Source of the DNA: Vibrio tritonius
GTDB lineage: Bacteria > Pseudomonadota > Gammaproteobacteria > Enterobacterales > Vibrionaceae
NCBI RefSeq assembly: GCF_001547935.1
Contig: NZ_AP014635.1
Span: 372,001 to 436,000, forward strand
DNA: 64,000 bases
Direction: 5' to 3'
Shown piece after piece: positions 36,738-46,564 of the stretch. Within the stretch, counting starts at the first letter, position 1. Each line of letters starts with the position of its first letter. The position numbers were made by a program, and so were the translations under genes. The notes beneath the pieces were generated by a model. That model searched no databases and was not told the DNA's origin. It saw only the letters and a program-made list of their open reading frames with translations.

Positions 36738-38207
36738 ATGTGTGCAGAATTGCTTTTAAACGTTACACCGAGCGAGACTCGGGTGGCGATGATTGAAGGG
36801 GGAGTCCTTCAAGAGATCCACGTTGAACGTGAAGCGAAGCGCGGCATTGTTGGCAATATTTATAAAGGTAAAGTGAGCCGCGTATTGCCTGGTATGCAGG
36901 CAGCCTTTGTCGATATTGGCTTGGATAAAGCTGCATTTCTTCACGCCTCTGATATTGTGCCACATACTGAATGTGTGGCTGAAAACGAAAAACAACAGTT
37001 TCAGGTACGAGATATTTCTGAATTGGTGCGCCAAGGTCAAGACATTGTGGTGCAAGTGGTTAAAGATCCTCTTGGTACAAAAGGGGCCCGTTTAACCACG
37101 GATATTACTCTACCGTCCCGTTATCTAGTCTATATGCCTGGAGCAAGTCATGTGGGCGTATCACAGCGTATTGAGAGCGAAAAAGAGCGTGACCGTTTAA
37201 AAGCGGTGGTAGCACAATATTGTGATGAGCATGGTGGCTTTATTATTCGTACTGCAGCGGAAGCTGCGAATGAAAAAGAGCTGGATCAAGACGCTGCATT
37301 TCTGAAACGTCTCTGGACTAAAGTGATGGAGCGCCGGGCCAAATACAAGACTCGCTCTACACTCTATGGCGAGCCAGGCTTAGCGCAACGGATTTTACGT
37401 GATTTCGTTGCGACCGATATCACTAAAATTCTGGTCGACTCTCGTCAGGAGTTCGAAAATCTGAAAGAGTTCACATCAGAGTTCGTTCCTGAATTGACGG
37501 ACAAGCTAGAACTGTACGAAGGTGATAAGCCTATCTTTGATATGTACGATACTGAAAATGAAATTCAACGTGCATTGGAGCGTAAGGTGGAGTTGAAGTC
37601 TGGCGGCTATTTGATTATCGATCAAACGGAAGCGATGACCACTATCGACATCAATACCGGAGCATTTGTTGGACGAAGAAATTTGGAAGAAACCATTTTC
37701 AATACCAACATCGAAGCAACTCAAGCGATAGCTCGTCAGTTACGTTTGCGTAATTTAGGCGGTATCATCATTATCGACTTTATCGATATGGCATCTGATG
37801 AGCATCGTAAGCGAGTGCTAACGTCACTAGATGCAGCGCTGAGCAACGATCGAGTCAAAACCAACATCAATGGTTTTACTCATCTTGGTTTGGTTGAGAT
37901 GACTCGTAAACGTACACGAGAAAGTATTGAACATGTTCTCTGTTCTACTTGTCCAACTTGTGAAGGACGTGGTTCGGTAAAAACTGTCGAAAGCGTATGT
38001 TTTGAAATTCTTCGTGAAATTACACGAGTGAACAGAGCTTATGATGCCGACAAGTTTGTGGTTTACGCGGCTCCCGCGGTGGCAGATACCTTGCAAGGGG
38101 ATGAATCGCATTCACTTGCAGAACTCGAAGTGTTTATTGGTAAAGAAGTTCGCATTCAAGCAGAACCTCTCTATATCCAAGAGCAGTTTGATGTAGTTAT
38201 GATGTAA
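36738..38207 (+). CDS. rng: Ribonuclease G
   Basis: An endoribonuclease for 16S rRNA 5' maturation and some mRNA decay. The 489 residues from ATG 36738 begin MCAELLLNVTPSETRVAMIE. An S1 RNA-binding domain (~38-125, GNIYKGKVSRVLPGMQAAFVDIG) is followed by the RNase E/G catalytic core. DIN (TTIDINTGAF ~302) and IIIDFIDM (~344-351) hold the metal-binding aspartates. The zinc-link cysteines are CSTCPTC (~404-410). An earlier in-frame codon at 36717 adds an unsupported extension. Together with RraB, also in this window, it belongs to the RNase E/G system. Confidence 0.97.
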   Translation: MCAELLLNVTPSETRVAMIEGGVLQEIHVEREAKRGIVGNIYKGKVSRVLPGMQAAFVDIGLDKAAFLHASDIVPHTECVAENEKQQFQVRDISELVRQGQDIVVQVVKDPLGTKGARLTTDITLPSRYLVYMPGASHVGVSQRIESEKERDRLKAVVAQYCDEHGGFIIRTAAEAANEKELDQDAAFLKRLWTKVMERRAKYKTRSTLYGEPGLAQRILRDFVATDITKILVDSRQEFENLKEFTSEFVPELTDKLELYEGDKPIFDMYDTENEIQRALERKVELKSGGYLIIDQTEAMTTIDINTGAFVGRRNLEETIFNTNIEATQAIARQLRLRNLGGIIIIDFIDMASDEHRKRVLTSLDAALSNDRVKTNINGFTHLGLVEMTRKRTRESIEHVLCSTCPTCEGRGSVKTVESVCFEILREITRVNRAYDADKFVVYAAPAVADTLQGDESHSLAELEVFIGKEVRIQAEPLYIQEQFDVVMM

Positions 38208-38218
38208 TAGGACATTGA

Positions 38219-41200
38219 GTGATCTCGAGATTAACCCGTTTCGGACGGATAGCGGCTTGGCTTTCAGTCGGCCTTTTGGTTCTGTTGGCAGTCTTTATCA
38301 CCTCTTTACGGGTGCTGTTGCCTCATATGAATCGTTTTCAGGGTGAAATCGAACAATGGGTCACTCAACAAACTAATATTCAGTTTGAAATCAAAGATGT
38401 GCGTGGTTTTTGGCGAAACACGCACCCTTCCATTGCTTTACAAGGCGTTAATGCCGATTTCCCAGACAGTTCTGATATTCATTTTTCTTTTGGTCAATTG
38501 GATATTGAATTTGATTTATGGCAATCCCTACTTGAGCAAAAACCAGTTGTTGCAGACCTTACTATCCACAAATTGAAATTGGATGTTCGTTCTGTTGATT
38601 GGCAAAAAATTCAATCTGAAGAGACTACTGCCAACCCTTCTGAACAAGAGGAAACCCAGCGACGTATTGTGCAGAGGATCGACAGTTTGTTCCTGCGTCA
38701 GTTGGATAACTTCTCTTTGCTCGATTCAACAGTGCAATATCGTGCTATGAATGGCGATATCAAGCAATTAGATATAGAAAGGTTGCGTTGGAATAATCAG
38801 GGTAATCAACACTCTGCTGAAGGTGTAGTGAGTCTTGCCGACGTAAAGTTAAACTCTCTGTCTGTGCAGGCTAAATTTGAAGATCATGGCTCCCTGCGAG
38901 ATATTTCTGGTCAGTTTTATGTTGATGCGAAAGGCGTTCAAGTTCGCCCATGGTTAACTAAGTATGTTAAGGATAAAACAGGCATCAAAAATGGTGTCGT
39001 CAATTTTAATGCTTGGGTAACTTTACAGCACAATCAGCCAGTAGATGGATACCTGGAATTACAGCCTTCAGAACTCTCATGGCAGGATAAAAAGAAAACT
39101 CACTATTTGGCCTTAGAGTCTGGAATAATCAATTTGTCTCCAACTCATAAAGGATGGCAAGTTAGTATGCACTCACTTAAAGTGCGTACGGATGAACAAC
39201 TATGGCCAGAATTTGATGCGGCTCTAGATTGGGCTCCGGAAAGTTGGCGTTTGAATGTATCGCAATTGGATATAGGTTCAGTCTTACCATTAGCGCGGCT
39301 TTTCTCTGACTCGCCCGAAACTCAGTCACTATTGGGGCAATTGCAACCACGCGGAAATTTAGAAGATATTCGGCTGTCTCGCGGTGATAGTTGGGATTCA
39401 TTGCGCTATTCGGCTCGCTTAACCGATGGAGCAATTGCACAGTGGCAACTTTTACCTGAAGTTCATCATTTACAGGCGTCTATCCAAGGTTCTCTGGATA
39501 AAGCCGATATTCAAGCTTCGTTGCGGGATGATACGTTACCTTATGGTGATGTATTTCAAGCTCCCCTTGTTATTCGCCAAGGTGATGTCAATCTTGTATG
39601 GCAAAAGCAGTCTGATGGTTGGTCGCTATGGAGCGATAAGGTCAACGTTACTACTCCTGACTTAAGCGTGAAAGGAGAATTTCGTCTTGATATGCCAGAA
39701 AAAGAGAGTCCTCTGCTCTCTTTTTATGCTGAAACTGACTTAGACCAAGCAGGGCAAACATGGCGTTATTTGCCACGTTTGGCTCTTGGTGATGAATTGA
39801 CAAATTATTTGTCAACTTCGATTCAGGCGGGGCAGGTAAAAACAGCTAAGTTGCTTTGGTATGGACGGTTAGCTGATTTCCCTTACCAAGATCACAATGG
39901 GATATTCCAAGCTTGGGTTGGTCTTAAAAATGCTCGTTTTAGTTTTGATACTGCTTGGCCACCGTTGACCGATATGCAGCTAGATTTGCTGTTTGAAAAT
40001 GATGCGATGTACTTAGACTCGCACTCTGCCAAGTTGATGGATGTTTCTGCGCAGCGCATTATTGGTCAAATACCGTCATTGACAGAAGGTGGCCATATTG
40101 AGTTAGACGCACAAGCTCAAGGTGAAGGAAATGCCATCCGAGATTACATGACCTCTTCACCGTTAGTTGATTCTGTAGGCGCTGCCTTAACTGCGGTGCA
40201 AGTGAAAGGTATTGTTAAATCGCATTTTCGCTTGAATATACCATTTACTACAGCCGAAGAGCCAAGAGCTTGGGGGTGGGCGGATCTCAACAACAGTACA
40301 GTAGATATTGATGCTCCTGCCATTCACCTTAACAACGTTAGTGGGCGTATTGCGTTTGATAATGATGTGGTTACCGCCGCAGGATTGTCGGGGCAGCTAC
40401 TGAAGCAGCCGGTTTCTTTAGATTTTAAAGGCGAAAGTAATAGCAAAGGCTACAGTGTTCAAATCGATACCATTGGTGATTGGGATGTAAAACCGTTAGG
40501 TGATTATGTTGGTCAGCAATGGATCAATCCTGTGAGTGGGCACGCACCTTGGCAAATGGGAGTTCATTTACAACTTAATGATGTAGGGTTTTCCTATCAG
40601 ATTGACCTACAAGCGGGGTTAAAAGACGTTGCTAGTCATTATCCTTACCCATTGAATAAACGTTTAGGACAGGCTGGGATTGCTCGTCTTGAGGCTTCAG
40701 GTAACCAAGAGCAAGTGTCTGCTCGGGTGGAAGTGCCTAACGGTAAGTATCAAGCAGAGATTGATATTACGAAATCAGTACCGGTACTTGAAGCAACTAA
40801 CCTGCTTTTAGGGCAAGGCAACTTTAAAATGAGTCCAGTGATAGGGAATCACGCGCAAGTAAGAACGAAGAAGTTCGATCTCGATCAGTGGATTGAATTT
40901 ATTAATCACGCGAAATCGGCATCGGCAGCCATTGGTCCAAGTTCCACAGAGGATATTAAAATTCCTGAGCCTGATCGGGTTGAAATCAATACTAAAGAGC
41001 TTAGGTTGGCAGGCTTAGATTGGCACGATGTTGTATTTAGTGGCAGAGAAAAACCAAGTGGTTGGTCTATGAAGTTAGACAGCCAAGAAGCATCGGGAAA
41101 AGCCACTTATGTTATGTCGGATGACCTATCGGTTTCTCTTGATAAATTGCATCTCTATGTACCGAAATTGGATGAGCGAGATCCCAAAAAACCATTATTA

Positions 41201-42109
41201 ATTGATGAAGTAAAGCAAGAAGACCCACTAATTTCGCAATTTGATCGCGAGTTCCATCAACTCATGCCAAACTTAAGCTTAGTGATCAATGATTTCTGGT
41301 TTCAAGGTTACAAAGTCGGCAAGTTGAATATGGACTTTGTGCGCGAAGGCGACACCTTGCGCTGGAAACGCATAGACATCAATAGTGGCACTAATGAAGT
41401 ACATGCATCCCTCGATTGGACGCTAACGGATACTACCAGTCATACTCATATGAATATTGGTATGAAAGGTGAGAACAACAGTGATTTGATGGATCGTTTT
41501 GGTATCAGCTCCGGGATCCAAAAAGCGCCATTTGAATTGGACTCACAAGTGGAGTGGGATGGTTCTCCATGGACCATGAGGGTTAATACCTTGCAGGGCA
41601 ACGTGAAAACCGAGCTGGGTAAAGGTGTTATTTCAGATGTGAGTGGTGCAGCGAACTTATTGGGTTTATTTAGCTTAGATTCGTTAATTCGGCGTATGAA
41701 ACTCGATTTTAGTGACGTATTCGATAAGGGTATGGCCTTCAACTCCATTACGGGGTCTGGGAAAATCTCGCAAGGGGTTTTTGTGACTAACAATATCAAT
41801 ATGGATGCTGTTGCTGGCGAACTGTCACTCAAGGGAATGGCAGACTTGAATTCTCGTATGGTAGATGCCCAAGTCAATTTTGTACCCGATATGACATCAG
41901 GTATCCCTGTGCTTAGTGCATTTGCTGTAGCACCAACCACTGCGCTTTACGTTTTGGCGATAACAACAGTGATTTCTCCTGTTGTTGAAGTGTTTACGGA
42001 AGTGAACTATGAAATCAAAGGACCTTTGGATTCTCCAGTGGTAAAAGAGATTTCACGGAGCAAAGGTGAATACAAATTGCCGGAGAATTTAACTAAGCCG
42101 GCTCAATAA
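38219..42109 (+). CDS. yhdP: YhdP, large AsmA-like envelope lipid-transport protein
   Basis: A 1,296-residue inner-membrane-anchored periplasmic protein: GTG start, one N-terminal membrane helix (~11-31, IAAWLSVGLLVLLAVFIT), then a very long beta-strand-rich region forming the grooved bridge of AsmA-like proteins. A C-terminal conserved module (~1120-1270, NTLQGNVKTELGKGVISDVSGAANLLGLFSLD and TLYVLAITTVISPV) matches the YhdP family. With TamB and YdbH it moves phospholipids toward the outer membrane. It follows rng after 11 bases and precedes the nitrilase by 13, so the whole set may be one operon with mreBCD. Confidence 0.92.
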   Translation: MISRLTRFGRIAAWLSVGLLVLLAVFITSLRVLLPHMNRFQGEIEQWVTQQTNIQFEIKDVRGFWRNTHPSIALQGVNADFPDSSDIHFSFGQLDIEFDLWQSLLEQKPVVADLTIHKLKLDVRSVDWQKIQSEETTANPSEQEETQRRIVQRIDSLFLRQLDNFSLLDSTVQYRAMNGDIKQLDIERLRWNNQGNQHSAEGVVSLADVKLNSLSVQAKFEDHGSLRDISGQFYVDAKGVQVRPWLTKYVKDKTGIKNGVVNFNAWVTLQHNQPVDGYLELQPSELSWQDKKKTHYLALESGIINLSPTHKGWQVSMHSLKVRTDEQLWPEFDAALDWAPESWRLNVSQLDIGSVLPLARLFSDSPETQSLLGQLQPRGNLEDIRLSRGDSWDSLRYSARLTDGAIAQWQLLPEVHHLQASIQGSLDKADIQASLRDDTLPYGDVFQAPLVIRQGDVNLVWQKQSDGWSLWSDKVNVTTPDLSVKGEFRLDMPEKESPLLSFYAETDLDQAGQTWRYLPRLALGDELTNYLSTSIQAGQVKTAKLLWYGRLADFPYQDHNGIFQAWVGLKNARFSFDTAWPPLTDMQLDLLFENDAMYLDSHSAKLMDVSAQRIIGQIPSLTEGGHIELDAQAQGEGNAIRDYMTSSPLVDSVGAALTAVQVKGIVKSHFRLNIPFTTAEEPRAWGWADLNNSTVDIDAPAIHLNNVSGRIAFDNDVVTAAGLSGQLLKQPVSLDFKGESNSKGYSVQIDTIGDWDVKPLGDYVGQQWINPVSGHAPWQMGVHLQLNDVGFSYQIDLQAGLKDVASHYPYPLNKRLGQAGIARLEASGNQEQVSARVEVPNGKYQAEIDITKSVPVLEATNLLLGQGNFKMSPVIGNHAQVRTKKFDLDQWIEFINHAKSASAAIGPSSTEDIKIPEPDRVEINTKELRLAGLDWHDVVFSGREKPSGWSMKLDSQEASGKATYVMSDDLSVSLDKLHLYVPKLDERDPKKPLLIDEVKQEDPLISQFDREFHQLMPNLSLVINDFWFQGYKVGKLNMDFVREGDTLRWKRIDINSGTNEVHASLDWTLTDTTSHTHMNIGMKGENNSDLMDRFGISSGIQKAPFELDSQVEWDGSPWTMRVNTLQGNVKTELGKGVISDVSGAANLLGLFSLDSLIRRMKLDFSDVFDKGMAFNSITGSGKISQGVFVTNNINMDAVAGELSLKGMADLNSRMVDAQVNFVPDMTSGIPVLSAFAVAPTTALYVLAITTVISPVVEVFTEVNYEIKGPLDSPVVKEISRSKGEYKLPENLTKPAQ

Positions 42110-42122
42110 GAAGGAGAACAGT

Positions 42123-42950
42123 GTGAGTCGCGTGGGTGTAATCCAAATGACGTCTGGACCTTCAGTGGCCGATAACGTTACTTTTATCGAAAAGCAGATA
42201 GCGCGCTTAGTTAAACATGGTGCACAATGGATTGTGACACCGGAGAATGCCTTATTATTTAGTCATCGTAACGATTATCACGCTTATGCAGAAACATTAG
42301 GCCATGGGCCAATTCAGGTGCGTTTATGTGAAATTGTTCGCCATCATAAGGTCTGGTTGTTGATAGGAAGTATGCCTATTCGCCGTTCTACCGGTGTGAC
42401 ATCAACGGCTGTTTTACTTGATCCTCAGGGTCAATGTCATGCTTATTATGATAAGCTGCATATGTTTGATGTGGATGTCGATGATGCGCAGCAGCGTTAT
42501 CGAGAGTCTGAAACCTTTGTTCCCGGTAATCAAGTTGTGGTAACAGACACGCCATTCGGTCGGTTAGGGTTCTCCATCTGTTACGATTTACGCTTCCCTG
42601 CCTTGTATTCTGAATTACGCAAACAAGGTGCACAGGTGATCGTGGTGCCGGCAGCTTTTACTGCTATTACAGGGCAAGCTCATTGGGAAGTATTACTACG
42701 AGCTAGAGCCATCGAAACACAGTGTTGGATTGTTGCTGCTGCACAAGGGGGAGTCCACCCTAATGGTCGAGAAACATGGGGACATTCGATGGTGATTAGT
42801 CCATGGGGTGAAGTCATTTCCTCATTAGAGCAGCAAGCGGGTTGTTTAATTGTTGAGATGGATGAGGAGAAATCTCAGCAGATTCGTAACACCATGCCCG
42901 TCATAGAACATGTGCGCTTTCGCAACCAATTTAAACCAATAAAGAGCTAG
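42123..42950 (+). CDS. Carbon-nitrogen hydrolase (Nit1-like deaminated glutathione amidase candidate)
   Basis: A 275-residue nitrilase-superfamily amidase starting at GTG with AAGGAGAA upstream. The catalytic triad is readable: Glu41 (TPENALLF), Lys111 ([12 protein letters not shown]) and Cys153 (SICYDLRFP). KLHMFDVDV and [13 protein letters not shown] are typical of the Nit1/YbeM branch that hydrolyses deaminated glutathione. It lies between yhdP and tldD with 2 bases to tldD. Omega-amidase or another amidase role is possible. The product is soluble and cytoplasmic. Confidence 0.88.
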   Translation: MSRVGVIQMTSGPSVADNVTFIEKQIARLVKHGAQWIVTPENALLFSHRNDYHAYAETLGHGPIQVRLCEIVRHHKVWLLIGSMPIRRSTGVTSTAVLLDPQGQCHAYYDKLHMFDVDVDDAQQRYRESETFVPGNQVVVTDTPFGRLGFSICYDLRFPALYSELRKQGAQVIVVPAAFTAITGQAHWEVLLRARAIETQCWIVAAAQGGVHPNGRETWGHSMVISPWGEVISSLEQQAGCLIVEMDEEKSQQIRNTMPVIEHVRFRNQFKPIKS

Positions 42951-42952
42951 AT

Positions 42953-44398
42953 ATGAGTATTAACCGCATTGAAGAAGCACTATTAACACCCGCAGGGCTG
43001 ACAGAGCAAGATATTGCGGATACCTTGTCGAGCATTGCAACTCGGCAAATTGATTACGCCGACATCTATTTTCAGTCCAGTTGGCATGAGTCTTTAGTTT
43101 TAGAAGATAGCATTATTAAAGATGGCTCATTTAACATCGATTGTGGTGTTGGTGTTCGTGCTGTCACTGGTGAAAAGACCGGTTTTGCTTATTCTGATCA
43201 AATTCAATTAGACGGCTTGAGACAGAGTGCACAAGCCGCTAGAGGTATTGCACAGCAAGGTCAACAAGGCCAAGTGCAGGCGTTTAAACGCCAAGATAAC
43301 CAAGCTTATTATTCGGCTGTTAATCCACTTGATAGTTGGGAAAAACAGCAAAAAACAGAATTATTAAAGCAGCTGGATGCTTACATTCGAACTAAAGAAC
43401 CTTTAATCCAAGAAGTATCGGTAAGTTTGAGTGGTGTTCATGAGCAGATGTTAGTTGCTGCTACTGATGGTACTTATGCTGGGGATATTCGTCCTCTTGT
43501 ACGTCTTTCTATCAGTGTTCTTGCTCAGAAAGGTGATCGTCGTGAACGTGGTAGCTCTGGCGGTGGTGGTCGTTTCACTTACGACTATTTCTTAAATGAA
43601 GTTGAAGGTCAAAAAATCGCCTTTTCTTATGCCGATGAAGCGATTCGCCAAGCGCTGGTAAACCTTGAAGCGGTCGCTGCACCTGCAGGAACAATGCCAG
43701 TGGTTCTTGGCTCGGGGTGGCCTGGCGTGCTATTGCATGAAGCGGTAGGTCATGGTCTTGAAGGTGACTTTAACCGTAAAGGTTCATCTGTGTTTTCCGG
43801 TAAAGTCGGCAGTAAAGTCACTTCCGATTTATGTACCATTGTTGATGACGGCACACTGAAAGATTTACGAGGTTCACTAAATGTCGATGATGAAGGCGTC
43901 AATGGTCAATACAATGTGTTGATTGAAAAAGGCACGTTGAAAGGTTACATGCAGGATAAACTCAATGCTCGTTTAATGGGGGTTGCTCCTACGGGTAATG
44001 GACGCCGGGAATCTTATGCACATTTGCCAATGCCCCGCATGACTAATACTTACATGTTACCTGGCGAACACACACCTGAAGAGATTATCTCTACTGTGAA
44101 AAAAGGGGTGTATGCGCCTAATTTCGGTGGTGGCCAAGTAGATATTACCTCCGGTAAGTTTGTGTTCTCTGCTTCAGAAGCGTACTTGATTGAAAACGGT
44201 AAAATTACCACGCCAATCAAAGGCGCAACCTTAATTGGGTCTGGTATTGAAGCAATGCAGCAGGTTTCTATGGTTGGTAATGATCTTGGTATTGACCGTG
44301 GTGTTGGCGTTTGTGGTAAAGCCGGTCAAAGTGTTCCTGTTGGTGTGGGTCAGCCAACATTAAAATTGGATGCACTGACTGTCGGTGGTACTGAATAG
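42953..44398 (+). CDS. tldD: Metalloprotease TldD
   Basis: With TldE/PmbA it forms a cytoplasmic metalloprotease that trims peptides, known for microcin B17 maturation and CcdA degradation. The 481 residues include the zinc site HEAVGHGLE (HExxxH, ~262-270), the conserved [19 protein letters not shown] (~384-402) and a C-terminal [17 protein letters not shown] (~449-465). The start ATG follows the nitrilase stop by two bases. pmbA/tldE is not in this window. A terminator follows. Confidence 0.96.
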   Translation: MSINRIEEALLTPAGLTEQDIADTLSSIATRQIDYADIYFQSSWHESLVLEDSIIKDGSFNIDCGVGVRAVTGEKTGFAYSDQIQLDGLRQSAQAARGIAQQGQQGQVQAFKRQDNQAYYSAVNPLDSWEKQQKTELLKQLDAYIRTKEPLIQEVSVSLSGVHEQMLVAATDGTYAGDIRPLVRLSISVLAQKGDRRERGSSGGGGRFTYDYFLNEVEGQKIAFSYADEAIRQALVNLEAVAAPAGTMPVVLGSGWPGVLLHEAVGHGLEGDFNRKGSSVFSGKVGSKVTSDLCTIVDDGTLKDLRGSLNVDDEGVNGQYNVLIEKGTLKGYMQDKLNARLMGVAPTGNGRRESYAHLPMPRMTNTYMLPGEHTPEEIISTVKKGVYAPNFGGGQVDITSGKFVFSASEAYLIENGKITTPIKGATLIGSGIEAMQQVSMVGNDLGIDRGVGVCGKAGQSVPVGVGQPTLKLDALTVGGTE

Positions 44399-44414
44399 TC
44401 ATCCCAATATGATG

Positions 44415-44442
44415 AAAAGCTGCGCTGGTCGTGGCTTTTTTT
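44415..44442 (+). terminator. Terminator after tldD
   Basis: AAAAGCTGCG-CTGGT-CGTGGCTTTT (stem with two G-U pairs) ending in a 7-T run, 16 bp after the tldD stop. It probably ends the mre-to-tldD transcript. Confidence 0.75.
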
Positions 44443-44602
44443 ATGTGGGTAGAAAATCGAACCGAAGAATCCGTTTGATCATTGAGCGGAAAAATAGTGG
44501 AAAGATCGGGCAATCACGATGTTGTGGCTGGTAATTGTTAACGATCCGTGCCATATTTCGGGCCAATTAAATTGATCCTGTTTTTATTATCTGGAGCGCA
44601 CT

Positions 44603-45022
44603 ATGTCTCATGAAGATGACTACATGTCTGTGGAAGAATTAATTGAGTTTCAAAAAGAAGAGACTCGCGACATTATCACAGCTTTACTTGAAGATGGCAG
44701 TGATCCGGATGCCCTCTATGAGATCGAACACCACTTGTTTGCTGAAGATTTTGAGCAGCTAGAAAAAGCAGCGGTTGATGCCTTCAAAATGGGTTTTGAA
44801 GTTCTAGAAGCAGAAGAAACTGAAGATGAAGACGGCAATAAATTGCTGTGCTTTGATGCAAGCATGCAATCAGCATTAACTCCAGAGCTTATTGATGCAC
44901 AAGTCGAAAAACTAGTTAACTTGGCTGAAAAACACGACATCATTTATGATGGTTGGGGCACTTACTACGAAGGTGAAGATGCTCTTTACAGCGAAGAAGA
45001 TGAAGAAGACGAAGACGAGTAA
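44603..45022 (+). CDS. rraB: Ribonuclease E inhibitor RraB
   Basis: A small acidic protein of 139 residues that binds RNase E and alters its substrate choice. Clear family identity: [21 protein letters not shown] (~17-37), [23 protein letters not shown] (~37-59), [27 protein letters not shown] (~95-121) and an acidic C-terminus (EEDEEDEDE). ATG preceded by GGAG. It is a single gene with its own terminator. The target RNase E is encoded elsewhere; rng is 6 kb upstream. Confidence 0.94.
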   Translation: MSHEDDYMSVEELIEFQKEETRDIITALLEDGSDPDALYEIEHHLFAEDFEQLEKAAVDAFKMGFEVLEAEETEDEDGNKLLCFDASMQSALTPELIDAQVEKLVNLAEKHDIIYDGWGTYYEGEDALYSEEDEEDEDE

Positions 45023-45040
45023 CTGTTTTGTTACGGAAAG

Positions 45041-45067
45041 TGCCAGCCATGAGGCTGGCATTTTTTT
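45041..45067 (+). terminator. rraB terminator
   Basis: TGCCAGCC-ATGA-GGCTGGCA, 8-bp perfect stem followed by seven T. Confidence 0.93.
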
Positions 45068-45104
45068 ATCCTGTTGGGTATAAAGAAACAAATTTATTAC
45101 AACA

Positions 45105-45887
45105 ATGATACTTAATATGACTCAGCTTTCTTTAGCCGGACTTTGGCAGGTTTCTCCGCTCACCGATCTTTCAATACCGCAAGATGACATCACTTTTCCA
45201 GCGCCTTTAAGTGCGGTATTGCCTGCAGAACTCAGTGAGGAGATCATTGCTCAGCAAGAATGGCACTTAATGCATGATTTTGAATTGGATGAAGCCCTTA
45301 TGCTCTATCCAGCGATCGACCTAGTTCTCTCAGGGATCGACTATCATGCCGAAGTGCGGATTAATGGGGTGGCGGTATTTGATTGTGATGGATCTCAATC
45401 TGCGTACCGTAAAGACATTAAACCATACGTTAATCGTGGTGGTAATCGTGTTGAAATCCTGTTTCTTGAAGAAGATGAAGACTTGCTTCTTGGTGATGAA
45501 TGGGGAGATGAGTTTGTCGATCCCATTGAATCTTTCGATTCTCGGATGGGGATTTGGCGTGAACCCTACTTGCAGTTTGTGCCACATGTTCGGCTCGGTA
45601 AGGTTGAGACAGAGCAGATCTGGCATCACGGTGGGTGTGAGTTATTGGTTACCTTTGGATTTGAGACTCTTAAACCTGATTTGGTCTCTGCATCGGTGAA
45701 ATTTGATGGGATGACCTACTATGTTCCTATTGATGTAAGAGCTAGCCAAGCGAGTGTGCTTTTCCAAGTCGATGCACCTAAGCGTTATGATCCGAATAAT
45801 CCTGATCAAGATGCATTGTACCAAGTCGATGTCGAATTGGATGGCCAGTCTTCCTCAGTCACCGTCGCTCTAGTGGAAAGCGACTAA
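45105..45887 (+). CDS. Orphan protein resembling the non-catalytic beta domains of GH2 (beta-mannosidase-type) enzymes
   Basis: A 260-residue protein (MILNMTQL...; an ATG four codons later is the alternative start, and neither has a clear ribosome-binding site). LAGLWQVSP (~9-17), WHLMHDFELDEALM (~47-60), IDLVLSGIDYHAEVRINGVAVFDCDG (~65-90) and MGIWREPYLQF (~147-157) match the jelly-roll sugar-binding domain of glycoside hydrolase family 2. A short second beta domain follows (~170-258). The catalytic TIM barrel is absent, no signal peptide is seen, and the protein is acidic. No carbohydrate operon surrounds it. It may be a conserved Vibrio protein of unknown function or a relic of a longer enzyme. 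Confidence 0.65.
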   Translation: MILNMTQLSLAGLWQVSPLTDLSIPQDDITFPAPLSAVLPAELSEEIIAQQEWHLMHDFELDEALMLYPAIDLVLSGIDYHAEVRINGVAVFDCDGSQSAYRKDIKPYVNRGGNRVEILFLEEDEDLLLGDEWGDEFVDPIESFDSRMGIWREPYLQFVPHVRLGKVETEQIWHHGGCELLVTFGFETLKPDLVSASVKFDGMTYYVPIDVRASQASVLFQVDAPKRYDPNNPDQDALYQVDVELDGQSSSVTVALVESD

Positions 45888-45898
45888 CGATTTATAAA

Positions 45899-45927
45899 AG
45901 AGAGCATCCATTGGTGCTCTCTTTTTT
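45899..45927. terminator. Bidirectional terminator after the GH2-like gene
   Basis: AGAGAGCA(T)CC-ATT-GGTGCTCTCT with T run on the right and A run on the left, between convergent genes. Confidence 0.85.
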
Positions 45928-45941
45928 GTAATGTATCCAGA

Positions 45942-46322
45942 CTAGTGCGCTAAACATTGCCACTGAGTTTTACGTTGCCAAATTCGTTCATGAAAATAGT
46001 ACACACAGGTGTTAATACTTGGCTCGATAAGCGCCATGATACCACCAACGACTAAACTACCACTGATAATGTAAGAGACCATAAACGCCACACTAAAGTG
46101 AACGAAGGCGAAGCTCACCGTTTTCCACTGTGGTGTTTGTGTTCGTTGATTGCGCTTACTCATCATATTCCAAGCTCGTTCATGAAAGTAAAACGCAACC
46201 GTATTGACCATAGGTTCAATCATGGCAATTAGACTGCCGAGTAGAATGTCGCCAGTCAGTAGATAAGCGACAATCATTGCGACGGTAAAGTGTATTGCAG
46301 CAAAACTTAGAGTCTTTTTCAT
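45942..46322 (-). CDS. Tandem DUF2061 membrane protein
   Basis: A 126-residue inner-membrane protein starting at ATG 46322 (GGTGG eight bases before it; a GTG four codons earlier is less likely). It consists of two DUF2061 units. The first is TLSFAAIHFTVAMIVAYLL...MIEPMVNTVAFYFHERAW (~3-53). The second is TVSFAFVHFSVAFMVSYII...LIEPSINTCVYYFHERIW (~68-115). Each unit has two helices and the conserved IEP-N-x3-YFHERxW end. The clear similarity shows internal duplication. Function of DUF2061 is unknown. Confidence 0.85.
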   Translation of the reverse strand: MKKTLSFAAIHFTVAMIVAYLLTGDILLGSLIAMIEPMVNTVAFYFHERAWNMMSKRNQRTQTPQWKTVSFAFVHFSVAFMVSYIISGSLVVGGIMALIEPSINTCVYYFHERIWQRKTQWQCLAH

Positions 46323-46520
46323 TGTGTTATCCACCGAGATAATGATGAGTTTTATATAGTATTGATAATTATTCTCAACTTTACCAGTGGATTTTATCTA
46401 TCGGTGAGATAGGCAAAACATTGGATGCGATTAATCACATAGCAAAAGCAGTTGTTGGAAAAGGACTAAAGTGATTGGTCGGTAAGAGTAGGGAGCTGTT
46501 TTGGAATGTTGTCTCTGCTA

Positions 46521-46556
46521 TCCCTAGTAACCTCAGGATCCTGAGGTTACTAGGGA
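46521..46556. repeat. 36-bp perfect palindrome downstream of the TAXI gene
   Basis: Two exact 18-bp arms meet without a loop at the centre GGATCC (46536-46541). The left arm starts TCCCTAGTAACC; the right arm ends GGTTACTAGGGA. It lies 8 bp beyond the TAXI stop codon but has no T run on either side. It may be a terminator-like mRNA 3' end or a protein site. Confidence 0.85.
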
Positions 46557-46564
46557 CATACAGG

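Noticed and set aside
41446..41940. 164-codon open frame opposite the end of yhdP
   Set aside because: Fully antisense to a well-supported gene; no recognisable domain or ribosome-binding site.
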